This document shows positions 9,740-19,026 of a DNA stretch of 64,000 bases, in pieces. Under the pieces are notes generated by a model. That model had not been told where the DNA came from, did not search any database, and saw nothing but the letters and a program-made list of their open reading frames with translations. Every line of letters starts with the position of its first letter. The first letter of the stretch is position 1. The position numbers were made by a program, and so were the translations under genes. This stretch comes from Vibrio navarrensis (GTDB lineage Bacteria; Pseudomonadota; Gammaproteobacteria; Enterobacterales; Vibrionaceae). The stretch covers positions 248,001 to 312,000 of the forward strand of contig NZ_CP065218.1 of the NCBI RefSeq assembly GCF_015767675.1. The letters are read 5' to 3'.

Positions 9740-9771
9740 ATTTTCGAACGTCAGGATACTCCTTCGAAAAT
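9740..9771. promoter_or_regulatory. Inverted repeat ATTTTCGAA-N14-TTCGAAAAT upstream of glpQ
   Basis: Perfect 9-bp arms with a 14-base spacer, 30-60 bp before the glpQ start. The TTCGAA core recurs upstream of glpT. It is a candidate GlpR operator; the protein that binds it is inferred. Confidence 0.4.
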
Positions 9772-9800
9772 TTAGTGAAAACAAACACAAGGAAAATTCC

Positions 9801-10859
9801 ATGAAGCTCTCTCCTCTCTATTTCGCTCTCGCTGCTTTGGCAGCTGGCAGCGTGACCGCAAAACCCTTGGTGATTGCTCATCGCGGCGCTTCTGGCTATT
9901 TGCCAGAGCACACGCTGGAAGCCAAAGCGCTGGCTTACGCCATGAAACCAGACTATATCGAGCAAGATGTGGTAATGACCAAAGATGATCAGTTGGTTGT
10001 GCTGCATGACCATTATCTTGACCGCGTAACGGACGTCGCGGATAAGTTTCCAGATCGTGCCCGTGCGGATAAACGCTACTACGCCATCGACTTTACTCTA
10101 GCTGAGATCAAATCGCTGCGAGTCACCGAAGGTTTTAACCTAGATGACAAAGGCAACAAAGTGGCTGGCTTCCCGAACCGTTTCCCGATGTGGAAAGGCG
10201 ATTTCACTGTACCCACCCTGCAAGAAGAGATTGAACTGATCCAAGGGCTTAACAAAACGTTAGGTTACGATATCGGCATCTACCCAGAGATCAAAGCACC
10301 TTGGTTCCATCGCCATGAAGGTAAAGACATCAGTACTGCGGTATTGAAAGTGTTAAAGCAATACGGCTACACCAACCAAGAGAGCAAAGTCTACCTGCAA
10401 TGTTTCGACCCGATTGAGCTTAAACGCATTAATGATGAATTGATGCCTGCGATGGGAATGGATCTGAAACTGGTGCAGCTTCTTGCCTACACCGATTGGA
10501 ACGAAACTATGGTGTACCAAGGTAACACTGCAACACCCTACGATTACGACTGGTTCTTTAAACCCGGTGCGATGAAAGAAGTGGCAACCTACGCAGAAGG
10601 GATTGGCCCTTGGAAACCGATGCTCGTGGATGACAAATCAACCAAAGACAATCTGATTGTTCTACCGCTCATGCAAGAGGCCAAACAAGCCGGCCTTGCT
10701 GTGCACCCTTACACGTTCCGCGCAGACCCTGGCCGTATTGCGCCATACGCAGAAAATTTTGCTGGCATGCTGGACGTTTTCTATAACAAAGTCAAAGTAG
10801 ACGGTCTGTTTACCGACTTCCCGGACAAAGCGGTGCACTTTTTGTCCGAGCAAAAATAG
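9801..10859 (+). CDS. glpQ: Periplasmic glycerophosphodiester phosphodiesterase GlpQ
   Basis: A 352-residue enzyme with a signal peptide (MKLSPLYFALAALAAGSVTA, cleavage before KP). It hydrolyses deacylated phospholipids to sn-glycerol 3-phosphate and an alcohol, supplying GlpT. The catalytic GDPD motifs are present: IAHRGASGYLPEHTLEA (about residues 25-41), the metal ligands in YIEQDVVMTKD, and LHDHYLD with the catalytic histidine. The length matches E. coli GlpQ. It is separated from glpT by a hairpin and has its own inverted-repeat leader, so it may also have its own promoter. Confidence 0.96.
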   Translation: MKLSPLYFALAALAAGSVTAKPLVIAHRGASGYLPEHTLEAKALAYAMKPDYIEQDVVMTKDDQLVVLHDHYLDRVTDVADKFPDRARADKRYYAIDFTLAEIKSLRVTEGFNLDDKGNKVAGFPNRFPMWKGDFTVPTLQEEIELIQGLNKTLGYDIGIYPEIKAPWFHRHEGKDISTAVLKVLKQYGYTNQESKVYLQCFDPIELKRINDELMPAMGMDLKLVQLLAYTDWNETMVYQGNTATPYDYDWFFKPGAMKEVATYAEGIGPWKPMLVDDKSTKDNLIVLPLMQEAKQAGLAVHPYTFRADPGRIAPYAENFAGMLDVFYNKVKVDGLFTDFPDKAVHFLSEQK

Positions 10860-10891
10860 ACTCAATCCAGTTTCAATCATGCCCATTTTTG

Positions 10892-10920
10892 GAGGCCGAT
10901 TTACGGCCTCTTCTTTTATT
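10892..10920 (+). terminator. Terminator of glpQ
   Basis: A perfect 7-bp GAGGCCG/CGGCCTC stem, a 5-base loop and a T-rich tail (TTCTTTTATT), 32 bp past glpQ. Confidence 0.85.
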
Positions 10921-11123
10921 AGCTTTTACTAAAAACCGATGATATTCCTTACTTTTCGCTGCATTACCGCGTAAGATCGCCCACTTTCAAGTTCCAATCC
11001 TCCAGCTTTAGAATAAAAAATCTTTAATAAAATGTTAACATAACGCCTAGCTTCAAAAAGGCTGCGCGCTATTTTTGAAGGCATTAGGGCCTCGCGCCTA
11101 GGACAATTTCTCAAGGAGATTTC

Positions 11124-12509
11124 ATGCTTAACGCTGTCACCGCCAAAGCGGTCATTGATCATGCTCTGTTTCTTGGAGCCGACTTCGCTGAGCTGTTTGT
11201 AGAACATCATCAAACCAGTTCTGTTTCGCTAACTTCCAAAGAAGTGGACAAAATCAACTCAGGTATCGATTTTGGTATCGGTATCCGCCTATTCTTTGGC
11301 CACAAAGTGCTTTACGGCTACACCAACAGCACGGATGAAACAGAGCTAAAACGCGTGACCAGCTTGCTCGCAGCCAAAGATAAACGTGAGCAAATCGCCC
11401 ATGCTGGCGCACTCAACCTTATTCGCTACCCTGTGCAGCACGGCTGCACTATGCCGCTCAAGCACGATCCGAACTTAGAGTCCAAAATCGCCTTTTTGCG
11501 CCAAGTGGATCTCGCTGCGCGTGCCCAGAGCGAAAAAATTGTTCAGTTTATCGGTAGCGTGCTGCAACGGGAACAGCAGGTTGAAATCTTCAACTCTGAA
11601 GGGCTGCACATTGCCGACACTCGCCACTATGTTCGCGTAGCAGGTAATGCGGTTGCCCAAGATGGCAGTGAGCAAAGTACAGGGATGGACGGCCCCGGTG
11701 CGCTGGCAGGCTGGGAGTACAGTCAGCAGTTGGACGCCAAAGCGCTCGGTTGCGACATCGCCGCCCAAGCACTGGTGAAACTCAACGCCGATGCCTGCCC
11801 TTCCGGTGAGATGCCTGTGGTCATTGGCAACGGTTTTGGTGGCGTTATTTTCCACGAAGCGTGCGGTCACTTGCTTGAGACCACTTCCGTGGCAAAAAAA
11901 GCCTCGGTATTTCACGACAAAATGGGCGAGATGATCGCACATCCGGTGGTGAACGCGGTGGACGATGGCACCATGACAAACGAATGGGGCTCTATTCACA
12001 TCGACGATGAGGGTATGGAAACACAGCGTACTCAATTGATCAAAGATGGCCAACTGACCAGCTTTATGGTTGATAAGATGGGCGGAATGAAAACGGGTTA
12101 CGCGCGCACTGGTTCAGGACGTCGACAAAACTATAAGTTCGCACCAACCTCTCGCATGCGAAACACCTTTATTGAAGCAGGTAACAGCTCACTTGAGGAG
12201 ATGATTTCCAGCATCGAAAAAGGCATCTACGCCAAAAAAATGGGCGGCGGCTCCGTTCAGCCTGGCACGGGCGAATTTAACTTTGCCGTGCGTGAAGCCT
12301 ACCTGATTGAAAACGGCAAGATCACTAAGCCACTGAAAACCGCAACACTGATCAGCACCGGGCCAAAAGTGCTGAAAGAGATCAGCATGGTTGGCAAAGA
12401 TATGGCGCTGGCACCAGGGATGTGCGGCTCTGTCAGTGGTTCTGTGCCAACGACTGTGGGGCAACCGTCATTGAAAGTAGACAATATTCTGGTTGGAGGG
12501 GGCAACTAA
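11124..12509 (+). CDS. TldD-family metalloprotease, catalytic-type subunit
   Basis: A 461-residue TldD/PmbA-family protein. The zinc-binding motif HEACGH (about residues 244-249) is that of the catalytic TldD subunit (HExxxH). The conserved C-terminal segment GGGSVQPGTGEFNFAVREAYLIENG is present. TldD/TldE heterodimers degrade unfolded peptides and mature some RiPPs and antitoxins such as CcdA. It is somewhat shorter than E. coli TldD (481 aa), so this may be a second, accessory copy. No RiPP precursor is apparent nearby. The start ATG follows AAGGAGATTTC. It overlaps the next gene as TAATG. Confidence 0.9.
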   Translation: MLNAVTAKAVIDHALFLGADFAELFVEHHQTSSVSLTSKEVDKINSGIDFGIGIRLFFGHKVLYGYTNSTDETELKRVTSLLAAKDKREQIAHAGALNLIRYPVQHGCTMPLKHDPNLESKIAFLRQVDLAARAQSEKIVQFIGSVLQREQQVEIFNSEGLHIADTRHYVRVAGNAVAQDGSEQSTGMDGPGALAGWEYSQQLDAKALGCDIAAQALVKLNADACPSGEMPVVIGNGFGGVIFHEACGHLLETTSVAKKASVFHDKMGEMIAHPVVNAVDDGTMTNEWGSIHIDDEGMETQRTQLIKDGQLTSFMVDKMGGMKTGYARTGSGRRQNYKFAPTSRMRNTFIEAGNSSLEEMISSIEKGIYAKKMGGGSVQPGTGEFNFAVREAYLIENGKITKPLKTATLISTGPKVLKEISMVGKDMALAPGMCGSVSGSVPTTVGQPSLKVDNILVGGGN

Positions 12510-13852
12510 TGGACCAAAAACAACACCTGCTCGCGGCAATTGATCATCTGCTCACGCAAGCCAAAGCAAAGGGTGCGCAAGCCGACATCGTGGCGCAGAC
12601 CAGTGATAACTTCTCACTCAAAGCCAGCAAAGGCCAGTTGGATGAGTACAAAGTCAGCACTTCTCAAGTGATTGGTGTTCGCGTCGTGAAAAACGATCGC
12701 GTCGCCACCAGCTACTCTGAATCGCTGGCCACAGAGAGCTTGGATGTCATGCTTAATAACGCGTTAGAAAGCGCCAAGTACGCGAAAGTTGACCCTAAGC
12801 AAAAGATCAGTGTCATCGATAGCCAACTGACTGCCGACTACCCAGAACTCAATCAAGCTTGTGATGCCACTGTCGATGACAAAATTGCCCTAAGTCTGAG
12901 ATTGGAACAAGGCGTGGTCAGCCGCCCGCATGCCAGCAACTCACCCTACAACGGCTACAGTGATGTAACCAGCCAAGTATTGATTGCCAATACCCAAGGC
13001 AGTTTATGTCAGCAAACGGAACGTTACCATTCCGCTTACGCCTATACCCTGTTTGAAAAAGACGGCAAACAGTCGATGGCTGGCGCTATGAGCTTAGGCC
13101 GACGTTACATCGATCTCGATCCTGAGTATTGCATTGATGCAGGCTATGAGCAGGCGCGTGATCTGCTCGACGGTGCGCCAGTCAAAACGGGCAACTACTC
13201 TGTGCTGTTCACCATTGACACCTTAAGCGAGCTGTTTGGTGCTTTTTCTGCCTGTTTCTCAGCGTCCAGTGCCATGAAAGGGTTCAATCCACTGCGCGAT
13301 AAAATCGGCGCGGCCATTGCCAACCCTCTGTTAACGGTTTCCAGCCAAGCTTACGTTGAAGGGGGTTTTCGTATCCGCCGTTTTGATAGTGAAGGCACAG
13401 CGGCGCAAGATCTGGTCATTGTTGGCGCAGGCGAACTCCATTCTTTGCTGCACAATAGCTACACCGCCGCCTACTTTGGCGTCGCCAATACAGGCCATGC
13501 CTCTCGTGGACCGAAAGACAGCTTAGAAGTTTCGGCTCATCACACCGTCATTGGCTCGGGCAACAGCAGCTTTGCAGAAGTGACTGCAGGCGAATACTTA
13601 GAACTGGTCGACTTACAAGGCGCTCATTCTGGCGCAGATTTTATCAGTGGCGACTTTTCCTTTGGCGCGAGCGGATTTCTGTGTCGCGATGGCAAACGAG
13701 TCCAACCAGTACGCGGCATTACTGTGGCGGGGAACTTCTATCAAATGTTGAAAGAGATCGAGGCTGTTGGCTCCTTGGTCGAAGCCAACGATTCATACAG
13801 CTTTTACTCGCCGAAGATTCGCTTTGCTCGTTTGAGCATTGGCGGGAAATAA
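12509..13852 (+). CDS. TldE/PmbA-family subunit
   Basis: A 447-residue partner of the preceding protein. It lacks HExxxH, as usual for the PmbA/TldE subunit, and has the family segments GVRVVKNDRVATSYS (N-terminal half) and SFGASGFLCRDGKRVQPVRGITVAGNF (C-terminal half). ATG 12509 shares a base with the upstream TAA (TAATG), and a GGAGGGGG ribosome site lies just inside the end of the upstream gene. I discard the longer frame from 12422, which would overlap it by 88 bp. The overlap implies stoichiometric production of the heterodimer. Confidence 0.9.
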   Translation: MDQKQHLLAAIDHLLTQAKAKGAQADIVAQTSDNFSLKASKGQLDEYKVSTSQVIGVRVVKNDRVATSYSESLATESLDVMLNNALESAKYAKVDPKQKISVIDSQLTADYPELNQACDATVDDKIALSLRLEQGVVSRPHASNSPYNGYSDVTSQVLIANTQGSLCQQTERYHSAYAYTLFEKDGKQSMAGAMSLGRRYIDLDPEYCIDAGYEQARDLLDGAPVKTGNYSVLFTIDTLSELFGAFSACFSASSAMKGFNPLRDKIGAAIANPLLTVSSQAYVEGGFRIRRFDSEGTAAQDLVIVGAGELHSLLHNSYTAAYFGVANTGHASRGPKDSLEVSAHHTVIGSGNSSFAEVTAGEYLELVDLQGAHSGADFISGDFSFGASGFLCRDGKRVQPVRGITVAGNFYQMLKEIEAVGSLVEANDSYSFYSPKIRFARLSIGGK

Positions 13853-13863
13853 AATCATTGCTT

Positions 13864-13887
13864 GGAGGGCAAATGCCCTCCTTTTTC
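13864..13887 (+). terminator. Terminator of the tldD/pmbA-like pair
   Basis: A GGAGGGC-AAAT-GCCCTCC hairpin followed by TTTTT, 11 bp past the stop. Confidence 0.88.
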
Positions 13888-14108
13888 CCGTCGCACACCG
13901 CTCTCCCTTGTGCGCCTAGCCAAACCAGCCCTTCTCTTTGACAACTTTCGTGACAGTGTTGTTGAAATCATCAACATTGCTTTGGTCATTTTCACAACTT
14001 TTTGTACAATGCGCCGCAAACAGTGTGCCATTCGCCACTACAATAAAACGAGTTATAAGCAAGGTTCGGTGTCATCGCCCACCGCTGCGCACACTTTCAG
14101 GAACTTAC

Positions 14109-16319
14109 ATGTTGTCGTCACTGAGATCGTTTTTCGCCAAAGATATTACGCAGAACCGGCGTTTTCTGCTTTGCCAAATCTTGGTGTTTGTGGCTATCCA
14201 GTGCAGTTTCTCCTTATCCAATTTCTATGTGGTGCAAGCCGATCGGGTGCACGTGCTCTCCTTCACCGCCGCCTTCATCATGGCGATTTTCCTCAAATAC
14301 TCATGGCGCGTGATTCCTGGCGTAGTCTCCGGATTGCTGTTTTACTACAGCTATTTTTCTCATCGAGCGTTAGTGATTGCATTACTTTTCTCAACTGCTT
14401 TGCCTGCAATCCCGCTGCTTTTTTCTACCATTTATCAGCGTATTACGCAGACCTTTGATGCACATAATTTTCCTTTGCGGCTAGTCTATTACATTCTTGT
14501 GTTGGGGCTCGTTTATCCCATCGCCAATAGCCTGCTTTTGATCAGCATCAGTGACTATTTTGGCACTGCAGCACCGTTTGATATTCAGTTTCTATTTTAT
14601 TCCGTGCTCAGCGGCGCATTGACACAGTTGGTATTAACGCCCTTGTTTACGCTGGTGATCCACTATCTCGCCGAGGGAAGTAACGCGCCTTATATCCAGC
14701 TCGACAAAGCGATGCATGAAGACAGCCTCACCAGCTATCACTACCGCTTGTGGTTCACCATCTGCGTTCTAGTTTGTGTCTTCACCCTGTTTGGTGAAAG
14801 CTCGCTCTATCGCGACACCATGTCGCTGCTGCTGATCTGTCTGGTGGGCGTCGGCATTGGCAAATATGGCCTTGTTCGGCCAGTGCTGTTTGCAACTTTT
14901 GTCTTGCTACTGACGATCGAAGACGGCGTGAGTCGCCTCAATCAAGGCATCCTCTCTGAGCGCCACTTTTACGGTATTTTGCTGGTTCTGTTTGTCATGA
15001 CCGCTTTGATGTTTATGCTTGGCGCGCACTCGATCAAAAACTACCTCACCACCCGCGAGGCGATCGTGCGCGAGCGGATAGACCCTTATACCGGGCTGTT
15101 TAATCTCGCGCAGATGCGTGAAGATATCGAACAAAGTGGTCACGTAGTACTCATTTTCATCAATCTGACCCCGACCGTTTCCAAGCTGAGCAGTTTGGGG
15201 CATCGAGGCCGTGCGCAACTGATTAAACAACTGAGCCACTACCTCAACGAGAAAACTCAGTACATTAAACGCTGCTACCTGCCACCTTTTTCTGAAGGCT
15301 TGGTTTGCTACGTGCCACGTCTACCGTATCTCAATTCCGAGCTAAAGAGCCTGATCCGTCTACTTGATCAGTTCCATTTTTACTTTCAAGACACCTCGAT
15401 TAGCCTAGTCAAACGGACGATTCATTGCACTGACCTAAAGTACGATCAGGATCTGGAAAGCTTGGTCTCATCACTGTGTGAACAGTACAGTGATGCGCAA
15501 ACGGACATCAAATGGCTCAACCAGCACACCACGCCATATTCCGAATTGGAAAAGCTCAACTTCATTCAAAATTGTTTTAAAAACAATCAGTTTGAACTTT
15601 ATTGCCAACCCTATCGCAACCTACACGGACGCTTAAAAGAAGAGTACTTCGAGGTACTACTACGGCTTAAAGTTGACGGTCAGGCGATGATGTCGCCAGC
15701 GGAGTTTTTCCCGCTCATCAACGAGTTTGGTTTGGAAGTGGAACTCGACAAATGGGTTGTCAGCCACACTTTTATTTGCCTGAGTCGATTTGTCGACGAC
15801 TGGCAGAGTATCGGCCGCTGCTCAATTAATCTCACCGCCAAAGCGCTCAGTGATGATAGTTTGGTCAAAGGCGTGGTTTCCTTAGCCCAACAATACGGTG
15901 TGCCGCTGGGCAAAATCTGCTTTGAGATCACCGAATCGGATGCACTACGCGATGAGGAACAAGCGATTATTGCCATTGAGCAGTTGCGTAAAATCGGTTG
16001 CACTATTGCGCTGGACGACTTTGGCACCGGTTACGCCAGCTTTGATTATTTGCGCCGTTTGCCTTTGGACATCATCAAAATTGACGGTTCGTTTGTACAA
16101 GAAATTACCCACAGTGATAGGGACAAAACCATCGTCCAAGCGATCAGTCAGGTCGCCAAAACCATGAACTTGACCACGGTTGCCGAGTTTGTCGAATCTG
16201 AGCAACACGCTGACATTTTGTGTGATTTAGGTATCGACTACGCGCAAGGTTTTGGCATTGCCAAACCGCTGCCACTGCTTAGCCATTTAAAACGTTGTCA
16301 AAAAGACAGATTTATCTAA
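14109..16319 (+). CDS. Membrane c-di-GMP phosphodiesterase: MASE1-like, degenerate GGDEF, EAL
   Basis: A 736-residue protein. About eight membrane helices (residues 20-300) resemble a MASE1 sensor. A GGDEF-like domain (about 318-450) has lost the GGDEF signature. A C-terminal EAL domain (about 480-730) follows. The EAL domain keeps the metal and substrate residues: EVLLR (in place of EALLR), the N in CSINLTAKAL, E in CFEITESDA, DDFGTG, K in DIIKIDGSF, and E in VAEFVES. It therefore probably hydrolyses c-di-GMP, with the degenerate domain regulatory. ATG 14109 follows TTCAGGAACTTAC; the longer frame from 13938 lacks a ribosome site and runs through the promoter region. Confidence 0.87.
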   Translation: MLSSLRSFFAKDITQNRRFLLCQILVFVAIQCSFSLSNFYVVQADRVHVLSFTAAFIMAIFLKYSWRVIPGVVSGLLFYYSYFSHRALVIALLFSTALPAIPLLFSTIYQRITQTFDAHNFPLRLVYYILVLGLVYPIANSLLLISISDYFGTAAPFDIQFLFYSVLSGALTQLVLTPLFTLVIHYLAEGSNAPYIQLDKAMHEDSLTSYHYRLWFTICVLVCVFTLFGESSLYRDTMSLLLICLVGVGIGKYGLVRPVLFATFVLLLTIEDGVSRLNQGILSERHFYGILLVLFVMTALMFMLGAHSIKNYLTTREAIVRERIDPYTGLFNLAQMREDIEQSGHVVLIFINLTPTVSKLSSLGHRGRAQLIKQLSHYLNEKTQYIKRCYLPPFSEGLVCYVPRLPYLNSELKSLIRLLDQFHFYFQDTSISLVKRTIHCTDLKYDQDLESLVSSLCEQYSDAQTDIKWLNQHTTPYSELEKLNFIQNCFKNNQFELYCQPYRNLHGRLKEEYFEVLLRLKVDGQAMMSPAEFFPLINEFGLEVELDKWVVSHTFICLSRFVDDWQSIGRCSINLTAKALSDDSLVKGVVSLAQQYGVPLGKICFEITESDALRDEEQAIIAIEQLRKIGCTIALDDFGTGYASFDYLRRLPLDIIKIDGSFVQEITHSDRDKTIVQAISQVAKTMNLTTVAEFVESEQHADILCDLGIDYAQGFGIAKPLPLLSHLKRCQKDRFI

Positions 16320-16594
16320 AGCAACCCATTTTCCCCACCAATCGCTCAAATGTGTTGGCTTTTTCGCCACTTTGAATGCAACACCAACATCCAAAAAATA
16401 ACAAATATTTGCAATATTAAACCAGTAAATATCACACATTAAGTTCTTTTATCTATTTTGTCGAAAAAATAGCAAACAGATAATTTACATAATCTGCCGA
16501 TCTGCAGCAGATATCGCTAGCTTGGCCATGTGATATATCAAACTAAAATGTATAACATTCGCGAAATTATTATTTTCACAAAGGCAGTATCAAA

Positions 16595-17848
16595 GTGAAA
16601 GAATCTCGAGAAACGTTAAATTTTAGTGATCAGGCACAAACTGGCACTTGGTCCAAACACGATACCCATTGGGTACTGAGCCTCTTCGGCACCGCGGTAG
16701 GAGCGGGCATTTTGTTTCTGCCAATCAACTTAGGTATTGGCGGTTTCTGGCCACTGATGCTGATGGCACTGGTCGCATTTCCTATGACCTTTCTTGGCCA
16801 CCGAGGATTAGCACGCTTTGTCCTTTCTTCTCAACAGCGCAACGCGGACTTCACCGACGTGGTGGAAGAACACTTTGGCAGCCAAGCCGGCCGTTTGATT
16901 TCACTGCTCTACTTTTTGTCTATTTTCCCTATCCTGCTCATCTATGGCGTTGGCATTACCAACACAGTCGATAGTTTTATGGTCAACCAAGCGGGCATGG
17001 CTTCATTGCCACGCGTGCTACTCTCCGGCGTATTGGTAGCGAGCTTAATCGCCATCATGCTCGGCGGAGAAAAGCTGATGCTCAAAGCCTTTGCGGTAAT
17101 GGTTTATCCGCTGGCCGCCATTCTGGCATTTTTGTCTTTCTACTTGATCCCAGATTGGCAGTTGCCATCATTGACGATACCGAGTGGCGTTGATTTCATG
17201 CAAACGGTATGGCTTGCCGTACCCGTTGTGGTGTTCTCTTTTAGCCACGCTGCGGCGATTTCCAGCTTCGCTAATGTGCAGCGTCGCCATTACGCAGAGC
17301 ACGCTGAGAAAAAATCGGAACAGATCCTAAAGCGCACCAGCGTTATGCTGATTGCTTTTGTCCTGCTGTTTGTCTTCTCTTGTGTGCTGGCACTTTCTCC
17401 AGAACAGCTCGCCGAAGCGAAAGCACAAAATGTCTCGGTACTTTCTTACCTAGCCAACGCCACCAACAACCCATTTATCGCCACGTTTGGCCCTCTAGTC
17501 GCCTTCATCGCCATTACGTCTTCGTTTTTAGGGCATTTCTTAGGCGCGCGGGAAAGTCTCAATGGCCTTATCACCAAACATGCGCGCATCAGTAACAACA
17601 GCGCTGACAAAATCACCATCGTGCTGCTATTTGTTTCCATTTGGATTGCGGCAGTCATCAATCCAAGCATCCTCGGCATGATGGAAACCCTATCAGGACC
17701 AGTGATCGCCATGATCCTCTTTATCATGCCTGTGTACGCGATTTACAAAATCGACGCCTTGCGTCAATACCGCCATAAACTGAGTACTTGGTTTACTCTG
17801 CTTAGTGGTCTGCTGGCCGTATCCGCACTTTTGTTCTCGATGGTGTAG
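16595..17848 (+). CDS. HAAAP-family amino-acid permease (SdaC/serine-threonine type)
   Basis: A 417-residue inner-membrane transporter with 11 helices of the hydroxy/aromatic amino-acid permease family. The N-terminal signature GTAVGAGILFLPINLGIGG (about residues 33-51) followed by AFPMTFLGHRGLARFVLSS is very close in character to E. coli SdaC/DlsT. Proton- or sodium-coupled serine uptake is the best guess; threonine or aromatic substrates are possible. It is a single gene preceded by 275 bp of AT-rich leader (16320-16594) with no other gene. The start has only a GGCAGTATCAAA ribosome site and is GTG at 16595. Confidence 0.88.
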   Translation: MKESRETLNFSDQAQTGTWSKHDTHWVLSLFGTAVGAGILFLPINLGIGGFWPLMLMALVAFPMTFLGHRGLARFVLSSQQRNADFTDVVEEHFGSQAGRLISLLYFLSIFPILLIYGVGITNTVDSFMVNQAGMASLPRVLLSGVLVASLIAIMLGGEKLMLKAFAVMVYPLAAILAFLSFYLIPDWQLPSLTIPSGVDFMQTVWLAVPVVVFSFSHAAAISSFANVQRRHYAEHAEKKSEQILKRTSVMLIAFVLLFVFSCVLALSPEQLAEAKAQNVSVLSYLANATNNPFIATFGPLVAFIAITSSFLGHFLGARESLNGLITKHARISNNSADKITIVLLFVSIWIAAVINPSILGMMETLSGPVIAMILFIMPVYAIYKIDALRQYRHKLSTWFTLLSGLLAVSALLFSMV

Positions 17849-17862
17849 TCGCGCGGATAACT

Positions 17863-19026
17863 TCAACGCGGCCTGTGAACAACCTCACACTGCCAACGGC
17901 CATGTTGCTCGCTCACTTGATACCTCATTTCACGGTATTGCCAAGAAATGGGCAAAATGGCTTGCGGTTGGTTGAGCTTTACGTTGAGTTTTAAATAAGT
18001 TTCTGCGTTTGCGCCTGAGAAGGTATCGACCCAAATCAGCCGATTCAGCCAACCACACGCTTTTTCCAGCTGAGCTGGAGAGGTTGTCGTTGCGGTGATG
18101 CTCTGCCATTGGCCGCCTTCATCCCAGCGGGTAGTGAGCACAATTTCCGCGGTTTGATCGTCAAAATAGGCTGGCTCTGGCAACAGGTGTTGCGCTCTGG
18201 CCTGCAAAAGATGACGCTGCTCAACTGCGCTGCCTTGGCGCAACGCTTGCCAATGTGCTTGTTCCGCACTGCGGCCAATCAGCAAGGGATGCGATAACAC
18301 GCTGGCACACTCGGCATCTTGCCAACTGCACTGGCTAAAGTAGTAGCGGGCTTTATCTAGGTCGCGCTCAGTATTGAGGTAGTACACCCCCAAGTTGTAC
18401 TGAATATCGCTGTCGAAGGGTTCAAGTTTTGCCGAGCGTTGCCAGTACTCCCCGCCTAATCGTTGATCCTGCTTCACGAGTCCGTTGTAATAAAGCGTAC
18501 CGAGATTGAGGTAAAGCAAGGCACTCTCGTTATCGGGTAAACAACTTAAGTAGAGTTGTTCCGCTTGTTGAAACTGCTTTTTCGTTTCGAACATGACCCC
18601 TAAGTTAACACATGCATCGGCACTGCCTTTGGCTATCGCACGGCGATACCAAGTTTCACTCTCGGCCAGCTGACCAAGCTGCGCATAGCTGTACCCTAAC
18701 TGATAGAGCACACTCTGCTGAGTGAACTCGTTCAGTTTCTCTACATCCGCATAGGCGCGTTTCAACCATTCAATCGCCAGCAGAGAGTCATACGCTTGAG
18801 CACTGTAACTGCCAAGCAAATAGGCTTGGTATTCGGCTGGGTGCTTTTCAAATAGCTCTACATCCAGCGATGCGCCATGTTGCTGCAATAGCGTGTAGGC
18901 CTTTTGAAAAGTGGCGGAATTGTTATCCCACTGTTTGAGGTTGTTTTGTACGGCATAAGCCGAGCTGCTGATTGCTAGCAATAAGAGTAGGTTGGCGCTA
19001 TGCAGCGGAACTCTTTTAGTGACCAT
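17863..19026 (-). CDS. Secreted Sel1/TPR repeat protein, last gene of the accessory cluster
   Basis: A 387-residue protein with a signal peptide (MVTKRVPLHSANLLLLLAIS..AYA). TPR/Sel1-like repeats cover about residues 85-270, for example YQLGYSYAQLGQLAESETWY and NLGVMFETKKQFQQAEQLYL. A cysteine-containing beta-rich C-terminal domain follows. Such proteins are periplasmic scaffolds. I start it at 19026, where it overlaps the upstream gene's end by 11 bp; the longer frame from 19059 would put 11 residues before the signal peptide. The overlap places it in one operon with the next four to five genes. Function unknown. Confidence 0.7.
   Translation of the reverse strand: MVTKRVPLHSANLLLLLAISSSAYAVQNNLKQWDNNSATFQKAYTLLQQHGASLDVELFEKHPAEYQAYLLGSYSAQAYDSLLAIEWLKRAYADVEKLNEFTQQSVLYQLGYSYAQLGQLAESETWYRRAIAKGSADACVNLGVMFETKKQFQQAEQLYLSCLPDNESALLYLNLGTLYYNGLVKQDQRLGGEYWQRSAKLEPFDSDIQYNLGVYYLNTERDLDKARYYFSQCSWQDAECASVLSHPLLIGRSAEQAHWQALRQGSAVEQRHLLQARAQHLLPEPAYFDDQTAEIVLTTRWDEGGQWQSITATTTSPAQLEKACGWLNRLIWVDTFSGANAETYLKLNVKLNQPQAILPISWQYREMRYQVSEQHGRWQCEVVHRPR

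Noticed and set aside
11475..12053. Long minus-strand open frame (192 aa) opposite the tldD-like gene
   Set aside because: It is the antisense shadow of a well-supported gene with conserved motifs, has histidine/cysteine-rich random composition and no ribosome site.
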